64,000 nucleotides of DNA, taken from positions 442,079 through 506,078 of the forward strand of contig NZ_NISU01000001.1 of assembly GCF_002335805.1 (NCBI RefSeq), read 5' to 3'. Origin of the DNA: Bacillus sp. FJAT-45350. GTDB lineage: Bacteria > Bacillota > Bacilli > Bacillales > NISU01. The translations under genes were made by a program, and so were the position numbers. Shown one piece after another: positions 30,742-42,088 of the stretch (position 1 is the stretch's first letter; each line of letters opens with the position of its first letter). Under the pieces are notes generated by a model. The model worked only from the letters and a program-made list of their open reading frames with translations. It was not told the origin of the DNA and searched no databases.

Positions 30742-33700
30742 ATGCCAAAACGTACTGATGTAAAGAAAATTCTAGTAATCGGATCGGGACCAATTGTAAT
30801 CGGACAAGCTGCAGAGTTTGACTATGCAGGGACGCAAGCATGTCAAGCATTAAAAGAAGAAGGTTATAATGTTGTTTTAATTAACTCAAATCCAGCGACA
30901 ATCATGACAGATACGACGATGGCTGACAAAGTATACATCGAACCAATTACATTCGAGTTTGTAAGTCGTATTATTCGCCAAGAGCGTCCTGATGGCTTAT
31001 TAGCTACACTTGGTGGACAAACTGGTTTAAACATGGCAGTAGAGCTTGATGAGTCTGGAATTCTAGACGAATATAATATTGAATTATTAGGTACTAACTT
31101 AGGTGCTATTAAACAAGCAGAGGATAGAGATTTATTCCGTACCCTTATGAATGACTTAAATGAGCCTGTTCCTGATAGTGAAATTATAACGACTTTAGAA
31201 GGTGCGTATAAATTCGTTGAGCGAGTAGGCTACCCTATCATTGTTAGACCAGCTTATACGTTAGGTGGCACTGGTGGAGGACTTGTATATAATGAAGATG
31301 ATTTAAAAGAAATCGTAGCTAGTGGTCTTAAATATAGTCCAGTAACACAGTGTTTGGTAGAGAAAAGTATTGCAGGCTTTAAAGAAGTGGAATATGAAGT
31401 AATGCGTGATGCTAAAGACCAAGCAATCGTTGTATGTAACATGGAAAACATTGACCCTGTTGGTGTACATACAGGTGATTCAATTGTTGTAGCTCCATCA
31501 CAAACGTTAGCTGACCGTGAATATCAAATGTTGCGTAATTCTTCATTAAAAATTATTCGTGCTTTAGGGATTGAAGGTGGATGTAACGTTCAGTTTGCTC
31601 TAGACCCTGATAGCTATCAATATTACATTATCGAGGTTAACCCTCGAGTTAGTCGTTCATCAGCATTAGCTTCAAAAGCAACTGGTTATCCAATTGCGAA
31701 AATTGCAGCAAAAATTGCAGTTGGCTATGCACTAGATGAAATTAAAAACCCTATAACGAAAACAACATATGCTAGCTTCGAGCCAGCACTTGATTATGTA
31801 GTAAGTAAAATTCCTCGCTGGCCATTTGATAAGTTCGAAGCTGCAAATCGTTCACTAGGAACACAAATGAAGGCGACTGGAGAAGTCATGGCGATTGGCC
31901 GTAACTTAGAGGAATCGCTACTAAAAGCTGTTCGCTCTCTAGAAGCAAATGTATATCATATTGAGCAAGAAGGTTTTGATAAGCTTGAAAATGATGTCAT
32001 CGATAACCGTTTAGAAAAACCAGATGATGAGCGTTTGTTTATTGTTGGTGAAGCATTACGTCGTGGTTATACAATCGAAAGAATTTGGGAATTAAGCAAA
32101 ATTGATTTCTTCTTCCTTTATAAATTACAAGGAATCGTCGAGCTTGAAAAGACGTTAAAAGAGCAAGTTGGTAATATTGAAGTTCTTCAAGAAGCAAAAG
32201 AAAAAGGATTCTCAGATATCACAATTGCTAAACTATGGGGCAAAGAAGAAAAAGAAATTTATAACCTTAGAGAACAAGAAGGAGTTATGCCAGTTTACAA
32301 AATGGTTGACACATGTGCAGCAGAATTTGAATCTGCTACTCCTTATTATTATGGAACATATGAAGTTGAAAATGAATCAGTTAACTCTGATAAGAAAAGC
32401 ATCCTAGTATTAGGTTCAGGTCCAATCCGTATTGGGCAAGGAATTGAGTTCGATTATGCAACGGTTCATACGGTATGGGCAATTAAAGAAGCAGGTTATG
32501 AAGCAATTATTATTAACAATAACCCAGAAACTGTTTCAACAGACTTTAGTACTTCTGATAAGCTATACTTCGAGCCTTTAACAGTTGAAGATGTTATGCA
32601 TGTTGTTCGAAATGAAAATCCAGAAGGGGTTATCGTTCAATTTGGTGGACAAACAGCGATAAATCTAGCGGCAGATTTACAAGAGCGTGGAGTAAAAATC
32701 CTAGGTACAGCTCTTGAAGATATGGACCGTGCAGAAAATCGTGATAAATTTGAGAGCACACTTCAAGACCTTGGTATACCTCAACCATTAGGAAAAACAG
32801 CAACATCAGTTGACCAAGCAGTAGCAATTGCAACTGATATTGGCTATCCGGTATTAGTACGCCCTTCGTATGTACTTGGTGGACGTGCAATGGAAATTGT
32901 ATATCAAGAAAGCGAACTTCTTAACTATATGGCGAACGCAGTAAAAATAAATCCAAAGCATCCAGTTTTAATTGACCGTTACTTAACTGGTAAAGAAATT
33001 GAAGTAGATGCGATTTCTGATGGTGAAAATGTGTATATCCCAGGTATCATGGAGCATATCGAACGTGCGGGAGTTCACTCAGGTGACTCAATTGCAGTGT
33101 ATCCACCACAAACATTAACACAAGAAATCAAAGATTTAATAATAGAGCGTACGATTGCATTAGCAAGAGGACTAAAGATAGTGGGACTTTTGAACATTCA
33201 GTTTGTTCTTCATGACAATGAAGTTTATGTGCTTGAAGTAAACCCACGTTCAAGTCGTACTGTACCATTCTTAAGTAAAATTACAGGTGTAGCGATGGCG
33301 AACCTTGCAACAAAAGCTATCTTAGGTCAAAAACTCCCGAGCTTAGGATATGAAACTGGATATCATCCAGAAAAGAATGAAGTGTCTGTAAAAGTACCTG
33401 TATTCTCATTCGCTAAGCTAAGAAGAGTTGATATTACATTAGGACCTGAGATGAAGTCAACAGGTGAAGTAATGGGGCGTGACTACACACTTGAAAAAGC
33501 ATTATACAAAGGTTTAATTGCATCAGGAATGAAGATTCCAAAGCATGGTTCCGTATTATTTACTGTAGCCGATAAAGACAAAGATGAAGCAATGGCTCTT
33601 GTACGTCGCTTCAATCGCATTGGCTATCATATTTTAGCAACAGCTGGTACAGCAAGTCTAATCCAAGAAGAAAATATCCCAGTAACAGTTGTAAATAAAA

Positions 33701-33930
33701 TTGGTGATGTTAAACCAAATCTGTTAGACGTAATACGCCAAGGACAAGCACAATTTGTTATTAACACATTAACAAAAGGGAAACAACCTGCACGTGATGG
33801 CTTCCGCATTCGTCGTGAATCAGTTGAAAATGGCGTTGTTTGTTTAACAAGCATTGATACAGCTGAGGCGCTACTTCGTGTATTAGAACTAATTACATTT
33901 GCATCAGAAAGTATGCCAGCAATGGAATAA
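30742..33930 (+). CDS. pyrAB: carbamoyl-phosphate synthase large subunit
   Basis: Makes carbamoyl phosphate from bicarbonate, ATP and ammonia tunnelled from the small subunit. Length is 1062 aa with two homologous ATP-grasp halves: [21 protein letters not shown] near the start and [20 protein letters not shown] near residue 556. Each half has its own metal-binding loop ([36 protein letters not shown]). The C-terminal MGS-like allosteric domain is present ([15 protein letters not shown]). Confidence 0.98.
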   Translation: MPKRTDVKKILVIGSGPIVIGQAAEFDYAGTQACQALKEEGYNVVLINSNPATIMTDTTMADKVYIEPITFEFVSRIIRQERPDGLLATLGGQTGLNMAVELDESGILDEYNIELLGTNLGAIKQAEDRDLFRTLMNDLNEPVPDSEIITTLEGAYKFVERVGYPIIVRPAYTLGGTGGGLVYNEDDLKEIVASGLKYSPVTQCLVEKSIAGFKEVEYEVMRDAKDQAIVVCNMENIDPVGVHTGDSIVVAPSQTLADREYQMLRNSSLKIIRALGIEGGCNVQFALDPDSYQYYIIEVNPRVSRSSALASKATGYPIAKIAAKIAVGYALDEIKNPITKTTYASFEPALDYVVSKIPRWPFDKFEAANRSLGTQMKATGEVMAIGRNLEESLLKAVRSLEANVYHIEQEGFDKLENDVIDNRLEKPDDERLFIVGEALRRGYTIERIWELSKIDFFFLYKLQGIVELEKTLKEQVGNIEVLQEAKEKGFSDITIAKLWGKEEKEIYNLREQEGVMPVYKMVDTCAAEFESATPYYYGTYEVENESVNSDKKSILVLGSGPIRIGQGIEFDYATVHTVWAIKEAGYEAIIINNNPETVSTDFSTSDKLYFEPLTVEDVMHVVRNENPEGVIVQFGGQTAINLAADLQERGVKILGTALEDMDRAENRDKFESTLQDLGIPQPLGKTATSVDQAVAIATDIGYPVLVRPSYVLGGRAMEIVYQESELLNYMANAVKINPKHPVLIDRYLTGKEIEVDAISDGENVYIPGIMEHIERAGVHSGDSIAVYPPQTLTQEIKDLIIERTIALARGLKIVGLLNIQFVLHDNEVYVLEVNPRSSRTVPFLSKITGVAMANLATKAILGQKLPSLGYETGYHPEKNEVSVKVPVFSFAKLRRVDITLGPEMKSTGEVMGRDYTLEKALYKGLIASGMKIPKHGSVLFTVADKDKDEAMALVRRFNRIGYHILATAGTASLIQEENIPVTVVNKIGDVKPNLLDVIRQGQAQFVINTLTKGKQPARDGFRIRRESVENGVVCLTSIDTAEALLRVLELITFASESMPAME

Positions 33931-33944
33931 AGGAGGCGGACCGG

Positions 33945-35634
<1,690 letters not shown>

Positions 35635-35635
<1 letters not shown>

Positions 35636-36348
35636 TGAGTCAACCAGTAATTATTGCTTTAGATTTCTCAAGTGAAAAAGAGGTTACTAATTTTTTAACA
35701 CCTTTCGAGGGAGAAAATTTGTATGTAAAAGTGGGAATGGAGCTTTTCTATAGCACAGGTCCAGCTTTAATTGAAAAGCTTAAGGACCGAGGGCATAATG
35801 TATTCTTAGATTTAAAGCTTCATGATATTCCTAATACTGTTAATAAAGCAATGAAGGCACTTGCTAGATTAGATATAGATATTGTTAACGTTCATGCTGC
35901 TGGAGGAAGTGCGATGATGAAGGCTGCCCGTGAAGGCTTAGAGGCTGGAACGGCTGCAGGTACTACTCGTCCGAAATTAATTGCGGTGACTCAGCTTACT
36001 AGTACCACAGAAGAAATGATGCAAAATGAACTTAGAATTCAAGGCTCTCTTGAAAGCACAGTAAAAGGATATGCTCAATTAGCAGAAGCTAGTGGGCTAG
36101 ATGGAGTTGTTTGCTCTTCATTAGAAGTCCCTTTAATAAAGGAAGCATGTCAGTCATCCTTTATTACGGTAACCCCTGGAATTAGATTAGCTGGAGATGC
36201 AGTAGGAGACCAAAAACGTGTCACTACTCCTGAGCAAGCTCGTAAGCTAGGTAGCTGGGGAATTGTTGTTGGTCGTAGTATTACTGGAAGTGCCGATCCA
36301 AAGACAGCTTATGAAAAAGTACTCAGAGAATGGGAGTGTCAGTCATGA
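35635..36348 (+). CDS. pyrF: orotidine-5'-phosphate decarboxylase
   Basis: Decarboxylates OMP to UMP. The catalytic KxxD motif is in [11 protein letters not shown], followed by [18 protein letters not shown] use ATG 35635, which shares a base with the pyrD stop and gives 237 aa. The reading frame stays open upstream inside pyrD, but that extension is not conserved in character. Confidence 0.96.
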
Positions 36349-36977
36349 AAGAAGCAATTGCAAAGCATTTACTAGAAATTAAGGCAGTAAGCTTAAGCCC
36401 AAGTGAACCATTTACATGGAGCTCTGGAATGAAGTCGCCAATTTATTGTGATAACAGATTAACTTTGTCATATCCAGCTATTAGAAGAGAAGTAGCTTCC
36501 GGACTTGAACAGTTAATTAAAGAAAATTACTCTACTGTCGATGTTATTGCTGGAACTGCTACAGCAGGTATTCCTCATGCAGCGTGGGTTAGTGAAAGAA
36601 TGGACTTGCCAATGGTGTATGTTCGTAGTAAGTCAAAGGGCCATGGTAAAGGAAACCAAATAGAAGGTGCGATCAAGTCTGGAGACAAAGTAGTCGTTGT
36701 TGAAGACTTAATTTCAACTGGTGGTAGTGTTATTACAGCAGCTGAAGCGTTACGTGAAGCTGGAGCTGAAGTAATTGGAGTTGTAGCAATCTTTACATAT
36801 GGTTTAGAAAAGGGAAATACGCAGCTTGAAGAAGCAGGACTAGCATATTCAGTACTGACTGATTATGAAACATTAATCCAAGTTGCTCTTGAAAGCAACC
36901 ATGTAACAGATGAAGAAGTAACGAAGCTAAAAAAATGGCGTGAAAATCCATCAACAACTGAATGGATGAATGGATAA
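36345..36977 (+). CDS. pyrE: orotate phosphoribosyltransferase
   Basis: Converts orotate and PRPP to OMP. The PRPP loop [21 protein letters not shown] is present, with [16 protein letters not shown] near the N-terminus. ATG 36345 overlaps the pyrF stop (ATGA), giving 210 aa. It is the last gene of the pyr operon, followed by a bidirectional hairpin. Confidence 0.97.
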   Translation: MKEAIAKHLLEIKAVSLSPSEPFTWSSGMKSPIYCDNRLTLSYPAIRREVASGLEQLIKENYSTVDVIAGTATAGIPHAAWVSERMDLPMVYVRSKSKGHGKGNQIEGAIKSGDKVVVVEDLISTGGSVITAAEALREAGAEVIGVVAIFTYGLEKGNTQLEEAGLAYSVLTDYETLIQVALESNHVTDEEVTKLKKWRENPSTTEWMNG

Positions 36978-36987
36978 TTACGAAAAA

Positions 36988-37030
36988 AGGATGGGATAAT
37001 AGGTCAAAATCGGACCTTTTGTTCCATCCT
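36988..37030. terminator. bidirectional terminator between pyrE and the sensor kinase gene
   Basis: An 18-bp near-perfect stem (36988-37005 with 37013-37030). Left arm AGGATGGGATAATAGGTC, with two G:U pairs and one T:T mismatch. A runs precede and T runs follow, and genes converge here. It is clearly related to the ileS terminator at 22880. Confidence 0.85.
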
Positions 37031-37034
37031 CTTA

Positions 37035-39212
37035 TTAATATAGTGGGAATTCTAGTGTGAACGTTGTAGTTTTTCCGACTTCACTTGATACACTGACCTT
37101 TCCATTATGTGCTTCAATAATTTCCTTTACAATTGCTAAACCAAGCCCGTGTCCAGCCTTTTTAGAATTTCTAGCTTTGTCCACACGATAGGTCCGTTTA
37201 AATAAATGGGGTAAATGTTCAGCTTGAATGCCTTGCCCTTCGTTAGTAATATCGATAGTTAAATTATCGTGCTCAATTTTCACTTCAATTACTAATGGTT
37301 TATCGGAATCCCCATATTTTATTGCGTTTTCTATTATGTTATCCAATGCCCGGTTAAGATAGACAATATCGACTTCAATTGAAAGTGAATGAAAAGTATC
37401 TTTCAATTCTTTGTCCCAATACACTTTAACAGCAAATTTGTCTATTGGCTTCGTTTTTGTCCCCATTTCAATAAGTTCAATTATTTGTAACAAGGACTTT
37501 TTCTCTTTACGTAATATTGACTTGTTACTCTCAAGTGAACTTAATTCATGCATATCTTTAACTAATCGATTTAAGGAAAGAATTCGCTGATTCATTTTCT
37601 CTAAATACATTTTTTCTTCTTCTTTAGGGATTATGCCATCTTGAAAAGCTTCAATATACCCTGAAATCACAGTTAGCGGAGTTTTAAAATCGTGTGACAA
37701 GTTAGAGATAAGCTCAGATCTTGCCTTTTGCACCTTTTTTAACTCTTTATTTTTTTCAGTTAACTGCCTATTCGTTGTAATTAATTCTTTCGTTCGAGCT
37801 TCAACAATTTGTTCTAATTGGTAATTTAATTGGATGAGTTCATTATGTAAATGCTCTTTTTCTTCCAATCGATTTTCTAACTGATGAAGCAAATAATCAA
37901 TATGGCTACTCATTGAATTGAATGAGTCTGTTAAGTGTTGGAATTCTGTGAATTTCGATTTAGTTATGATGTCGGTTGTCCCAGTACCTAGTTTACTAAA
38001 ACCATAGATTAAATCGTTGATCGGCGTAGTTATGCTTGTGCGTAACATAATAGAAAGCATGATACATAAACAAAGTAAAAGAAATGACATTAAGGCAATT
38101 TGGGTAATAATTTTTGATTCGCTACCTTTGATAAACTCTGTTGTCATTACTTTAATTGGTCCTACAAGCGATTCTTTTGGAAGTACATATCCTAGGTACC
38201 AGTCAGTTGTAGGAATTACACTAGAAAGAAGGATATTATCATCCTGTAAATAAGAGATTTTAGGTAATTGCTTATTGTTAGCTAACCGATTTTTTATTTC
38301 TAAAGCCTTAAAGTGATCGATTCCATTTTCTTGTATTGCAATTAGACTGCCTTCTTTATCTACTAAAAAAGAATAGGCATTATCATCTTTGAATTTGATA
38401 TTTAAGATATTATTAATGACCGTTTCAATTGTAATGTCAGCGCCTACAACACCAAGTAATGTTTCATTATCGTAAACAGGTGTAGTAGAAGAAAACATAA
38501 GCATTCGATGTGTTACGTCTAAGTATGGCTCTGTCCATATGGTTCTATTAATATCATGATTGTTAGTCAAAGCTGATTGATAGAATGGGTAATCGGTAAT
38601 TGGCGTAGATGGATCGAAAAATCTTTCAGAGACTTCCCTTTCTAAATTCATTGCAGGAAAAATACGCCAAGATGAATCTGGCATAATAAAATAAATAGCT
38701 GAAATATTGTCGTTTTGCTTAAGTGATTGTTGAAATAATGGCTCTAAGTATTTGCTTCTTGATAAATTATCAAGTAATTCAACCGTTATTTCCCTCTGAC
38801 CGAGCACTCCTACATTAGATGAACCTCTTTGAACAATCTGGTCCCAATAATAACCTTCTTCAGCTTTTGTTAATACTATTTCTTCAATAGGCATATATGT
38901 ATCTTGATTTTGAAATATTTCCTCTGTCATTTGTTTAACCATCATAACGTTTTGTTCAACAAGCTTTAACTCTAAGTCGATATGCTGAGCTTGTCCTAAG
39001 ATATTTCGTTGATACACTTCAATTAAATGTTCACTAATGGCTTCAGTTGAATTAGAGGCACTTTCATCTAAGGATGTTTTTACAAACTTCATTGAATAAG
39101 TTCCGAAAATAATGATAGGAATGATAGCAACGATTAGCATGACTACTAAAATTCTGAATGAGAATGATTTAGTAAGTACTTTCCAATTAAAATTCTTACG
39201 TATTATCTTCAT
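37035..39212 (-). CDS. membrane sensor histidine kinase with dCache-type extracellular domain
   Basis: Two-component sensor of 725 aa. In order: membrane segment about 19-41, an extracellular domain of roughly 325 residues with double-Cache character (IWTEPYLD near 225-232, TPVYDN and GVVGADI near 255), a second membrane segment about 368-390, HAMP, a coiled coil (445-495), HisKA with H507 in NLSHDFKTPL and a HATPase domain (NAIKYG, GHGLGLAIVKE). Its start overlaps the end of the response regulator gene by 17 bp. Position next to the amine dehydrogenase operon suggests it senses an amine or a related nutrient, but the ligand is unknown. Confidence 0.85.
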   Translation of the reverse strand: MKIIRKNFNWKVLTKSFSFRILVVMLIVAIIPIIIFGTYSMKFVKTSLDESASNSTEAISEHLIEVYQRNILGQAQHIDLELKLVEQNVMMVKQMTEEIFQNQDTYMPIEEIVLTKAEEGYYWDQIVQRGSSNVGVLGQREITVELLDNLSRSKYLEPLFQQSLKQNDNISAIYFIMPDSSWRIFPAMNLEREVSERFFDPSTPITDYPFYQSALTNNHDINRTIWTEPYLDVTHRMLMFSSTTPVYDNETLLGVVGADITIETVINNILNIKFKDDNAYSFLVDKEGSLIAIQENGIDHFKALEIKNRLANNKQLPKISYLQDDNILLSSVIPTTDWYLGYVLPKESLVGPIKVMTTEFIKGSESKIITQIALMSFLLLCLCIMLSIMLRTSITTPINDLIYGFSKLGTGTTDIITKSKFTEFQHLTDSFNSMSSHIDYLLHQLENRLEEKEHLHNELIQLNYQLEQIVEARTKELITTNRQLTEKNKELKKVQKARSELISNLSHDFKTPLTVISGYIEAFQDGIIPKEEEKMYLEKMNQRILSLNRLVKDMHELSSLESNKSILRKEKKSLLQIIELIEMGTKTKPIDKFAVKVYWDKELKDTFHSLSIEVDIVYLNRALDNIIENAIKYGDSDKPLVIEVKIEHDNLTIDITNEGQGIQAEHLPHLFKRTYRVDKARNSKKAGHGLGLAIVKEIIEAHNGKVSVSSEVGKTTTFTLEFPLY

Positions 39213-39915
39213 TAAATTTGTAACCTACGCCTCGAATATTTAGTAAAATCTTAGGATTCTTCGGGTCTTCTTCAATTTTCTTTCGCAAATTCCCAATATG
39301 TACTTTGACAGTCTTCGTATTTAAATATTGTTCATAACCCCATATTTTTTCTAATAGATGTTCCGTACTAAATACTTGCTTTGGGTGTGCCATAAAAAAG
39401 CTTAGCAACTGAAATTCTTTTGCTGAAAGGGTCAAGGGTCTATTATGTAGCAAAGACTCGTGCTTCTTTAAATCAAGCTTTAGAGATTTTGAAATGAGAA
39501 ATGAAGGTTCTTCATTTTTCATTTCTTCATTAAAAGGTTTCTTTAATAGTCTAACCCTTCTTAAATGTGCTTTCATACGTGCAATTAATTCGTTCGGACT
39601 AAACGGTTTGCTAATATAATCATCTGCTCCGATAGTTAACCCAACTATTTTATCGACCTCAGTATCTTTACAGCTCAGAAATAGAATAGGAGTTTCTGAG
39701 AATGTACGAATCGTTCGACAAACATCTAAGCCACTTACATCTGGTAAAAAGATATCAAGTATGATTAGGTCTGGCTTTTCCTCTTTTACTACTTCAATCC
39801 CTTTAAGACCTTCTTGGACTACTGTGTATGTATACCCTTCTTTCTTTAAATAAAGGCTGAGGAGTTCCCCGATTTCTTCTTCATCATCTATTACGACAAT
39901 ATGCTCAAATGCCAT
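39196..39915 (-). CDS. OmpR/PhoB-family response regulator
   Basis: DNA-binding response regulator of 239 aa. The receiver domain has acidic residues D10/D11, phosphoacceptor D54 (LIILDIFLPD) and K in SKPFSPNEL. The C-terminal winged helix ends with TVKVHIGNLRKKIEE and RGVGYKF. It is transcribed away from qhpC, with 184 bp between the two starts. That gap holds three TTTAC repeats 11 bp apart, the kind of site this family binds. Inferred role: control of the qhp operon. Confidence 0.9.
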   Translation of the reverse strand: MAFEHIVVIDDEEEIGELLSLYLKKEGYTYTVVQEGLKGIEVVKEEKPDLIILDIFLPDVSGLDVCRTIRTFSETPILFLSCKDTEVDKIVGLTIGADDYISKPFSPNELIARMKAHLRRVRLLKKPFNEEMKNEEPSFLISKSLKLDLKKHESLLHNRPLTLSAKEFQLLSFFMAHPKQVFSTEHLLEKIWGYEQYLNTKTVKVHIGNLRKKIEEDPKNPKILLNIRGVGYKFNEDNT

Positions 39916-39988
39916 CGTGTCCTCCTAATAATCTTTTATTATCATCATATTGTATTTTTTAAAGTTAGTCTACGAAATATTCTAACTA

Positions 39989-40015
39989 TTTACACTATCT
40001 TTACTTTATTTTTAC
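39989..40015. promoter_or_regulatory. three 11-bp-spaced TTTAC repeats, candidate response regulator operator
   Basis: TTTAC begins at 39989, 40000 and 40011, exactly one helical turn apart. OmpR/PhoP-type regulators bind tandem direct repeats with this period. The array lies between the divergent regulator and qhpC, about 25 bp upstream of a possible -35 box. Confidence 0.6.
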
Positions 40016-40038
40016 TCTCTTAGAGATGTTATTTTACT

Positions 40039-40068
40039 TTGAGATTGTACGATTAGTTTTAATATTAA
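40039..40068 (+). promoter_or_regulatory. candidate promoter of the qhp operon
   Basis: TTGAGA (40039-40044) with possible -10 elements AATATT (40061-40066, 16-bp spacer) or TATTAA (40063-40068, 18-bp spacer). Neither -10 is good, which would fit an activator-dependent promoter. Confidence 0.4.
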
Positions 40069-40099
40069 TCTATTTACTTGGATGGAAGGGGGACATTTA

Positions 40100-40417
40100 A
40101 TGAAACATATTAAAGGAATTAACGGTAAGGCACAAAGTTTAGAAAGAAGATTAAAAGATGGTGAGTTACGAGATGTTCAAGGTTTATCATTACCAATGGG
40201 GTGTACAACAGTATTTGATCCCGGTTGGGAAGCTGATGACAGTGGTACAGGTTTAGCTAATGCGTGTCAACCGATGGAACGAGATTTATATGGCTGCTAT
40301 GGTGATTGTTGGTGGGCTGCTCAAGTACCTGATGGATTGGTGAAACATACAACTTGGCATGAAGAATGTCCAGCAGCAGTTAGAGATTGGCAGAAATTGA
40401 AATTTGTTGGAGAGTAG
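40100..40417 (+). CDS. qhpC: quinohemoprotein amine dehydrogenase gamma subunit precursor (CTQ peptide)
   Basis: Small catalytic subunit that carries cysteine tryptophylquinone. ATG 40100 has GGAAGGGGG 6 nt upstream and gives 105 aa. The four crosslink pairs of the Paracoccus subunit (Cys7-Glu16, Cys27-Asp33, Cys41-Asp49, CTQ Cys37-Trp43) have exact counterparts here by spacing: C35-E44, C56-D62, C70-D78 and C66-W72. D62 would be the catalytic base. That register puts the mature N-terminus near residue 29, after a 28-residue leader (GINGKAQSLERRLKDGELRD) with no Sec signal. A fifth cysteine, C90, has no partner. It is the first gene of the operon, in contrast to Paracoccus, where qhpA comes first. 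Confidence 0.93.
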   Translation: MKHIKGINGKAQSLERRLKDGELRDVQGLSLPMGCTTVFDPGWEADDSGTGLANACQPMERDLYGCYGDCWWAAQVPDGLVKHTTWHEECPAAVRDWQKLKFVGE

Positions 40418-40428
40418 GTGGTATATAA

Positions 40429-42075
40429 ATGAAGAAACAAATGAAAAGAGGGACACGTTGGGGGATTTGGTCTTTAAATTTAATTATTCTACTACTAGTA
40501 TGGACAGCCTGTAGTAATCAAGATGAAGTAAAGGAAGGACCAGTTGAGGACGAGCCAGTAAATGTTGTATTAGAAACAGAGTATAGTAGTCTAATCCAAA
40601 GCTCATGTCTTACCTGTCATGCAGTAGAGAATGGTAAAGCTGAGCGCATTAGTGATATAAGGAAAACTCCTGAGGGTTGGGATTTAACCATTTCTAGAAT
40701 GCAGGATGTCTGGGGACTTGATATAACACATGAAGAAAAGCGAGAAATTATAAAAGAGTTAAGTCATACAAATGGTTTGGCACCTGCAGAGATGGAAGAA
40801 TCTATGTATTGGATTACTAGAGAAGGTACGACAATTGAGGATGATAGAGGTGTTTTTGCCCAATCATGTTTACAATGTCATTCGATTGGCCAACCATTAG
40901 CGCAAAGGAGAACTGATGAAGAATGGGATAAGCTAAAAGATTTTCATGTAGCCTTTAATCCAGCAATGATTTATCAGTTACGTGCAGTTGATTGGGACGA
41001 AGAAGCAGGTCGAGCGATTAAATACTTACAAGAAAATTACGGATTCCATACTAAGGAATATGAGGAGTGGCAAGGCAATAAGGTTACTCACAATCCAGCT
41101 GGTGAATGGCGCATTGTTGGGATTTCACCTACCTATGGAATGTATACAGGCACCTCTACTTTTACTGGTGAGGGTGATGACTTCCGTGAAGAGCGAACGA
41201 TTGCTGTGAATGGTGAACAAATACATCACAAAGGTAATTCAATTCTTTATAGTGGCTATTCATTACGAACTAGTTTAGACGGTGAGGAAAGATTCAGAGG
41301 TTACTATAACTTTGACCGTGCAGGGAAGAAGATAACTGGTTCAAGAGTAAAAGTAGGCGATACTGGAATTTATGCTAATGAAGTTTATTATCCAATAGAC
41401 AGCAATGAACTATTAGATGTTTGGCCAAAAAGTATCCAAAAGGGTATAAAAACAAAAGTTCATATTGCGGGAAGTGGTTTACCTGAAAATATTGCGCTAG
41501 AGCAAATAAAAACAAATGACATGTTACAAGTTTCGAGTATTGAGCAACAAAATGACGATTTATGGCTTGATGTTGAAATTCAAACGAATGTAACTGATTT
41601 GGTAGTGACGGAGATATCTGTTGAAGGTGTGTCTAATACAGTATCTATCACATTATTTAACGAAGTCGACTTTATTAAAGTAACTCCAGAATATGGTTTA
41701 GGACGTTATGGAGACGAGCATGGTAGAAAAAGTGTTCAATTCCAAGCGATTGCCTACTCTTTTGGTCCTGATGGTATTCAAGGAACAGAAGATGATGTTG
41801 CGCTCGGTCCAGTACAAGCAAATTGGAGTATGACAGACTATAGTTCTTGGGGGGAGGAACATCATGATGACCAGTTCATTGGTAAATTAGATGAACATAC
41901 AGGTATGTTTGAACCTGCTGGTCACGGTCCAAATCCAGAAAGAGAATGGAATACGAACAATGCAGGTGGTGTAAATATTCACGCAGTTTATGTTGATCCT
42001 GTGACGGGTGAACATTTAAGTGCAGATGGGTTCTTATTATCAACAGTTCCAGACTTTGTTCCAAAAGTTTACTAA
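40429..42075 (+). CDS. qhpA: quinohemoprotein amine dehydrogenase alpha subunit (diheme cytochrome c, probable lipoprotein)
   Basis: Electron-transfer subunit with two c-type hemes that passes electrons from CTQ to the respiratory chain. The signal peptide ends in VWTAC, so C28 may be lipidated, although the -3 Trp is atypical. Heme motifs are CLTCH (60-64) and CLQCH (147-151) in the N-terminal cytochrome domain. The rest matches the beta-rich alpha-subunit domains (GTSTFTGEGDDF; GPDGIQGTEDDV). Length is 548 aa. It starts 11 bp after qhpC. A lipid anchor would suit a Gram-positive cell without a periplasm. Confidence 0.9.
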   Translation: MKKQMKRGTRWGIWSLNLIILLLVWTACSNQDEVKEGPVEDEPVNVVLETEYSSLIQSSCLTCHAVENGKAERISDIRKTPEGWDLTISRMQDVWGLDITHEEKREIIKELSHTNGLAPAEMEESMYWITREGTTIEDDRGVFAQSCLQCHSIGQPLAQRRTDEEWDKLKDFHVAFNPAMIYQLRAVDWDEEAGRAIKYLQENYGFHTKEYEEWQGNKVTHNPAGEWRIVGISPTYGMYTGTSTFTGEGDDFREERTIAVNGEQIHHKGNSILYSGYSLRTSLDGEERFRGYYNFDRAGKKITGSRVKVGDTGIYANEVYYPIDSNELLDVWPKSIQKGIKTKVHIAGSGLPENIALEQIKTNDMLQVSSIEQQNDDLWLDVEIQTNVTDLVVTEISVEGVSNTVSITLFNEVDFIKVTPEYGLGRYGDEHGRKSVQFQAIAYSFGPDGIQGTEDDVALGPVQANWSMTDYSSWGEEHHDDQFIGKLDEHTGMFEPAGHGPNPEREWNTNNAGGVNIHAVYVDPVTGEHLSADGFLLSTVPDFVPKVY

Positions 42076-42088
42076 TAGGAGGATATTC

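Noticed and set aside
40082-40099. Earlier ATG for qhpC at 40082
   Set aside because: That codon sits at the 5' edge of the GGAAGGGGG ribosome-binding site serving ATG 40100, and the longer leader would break the 28-residue leader register.
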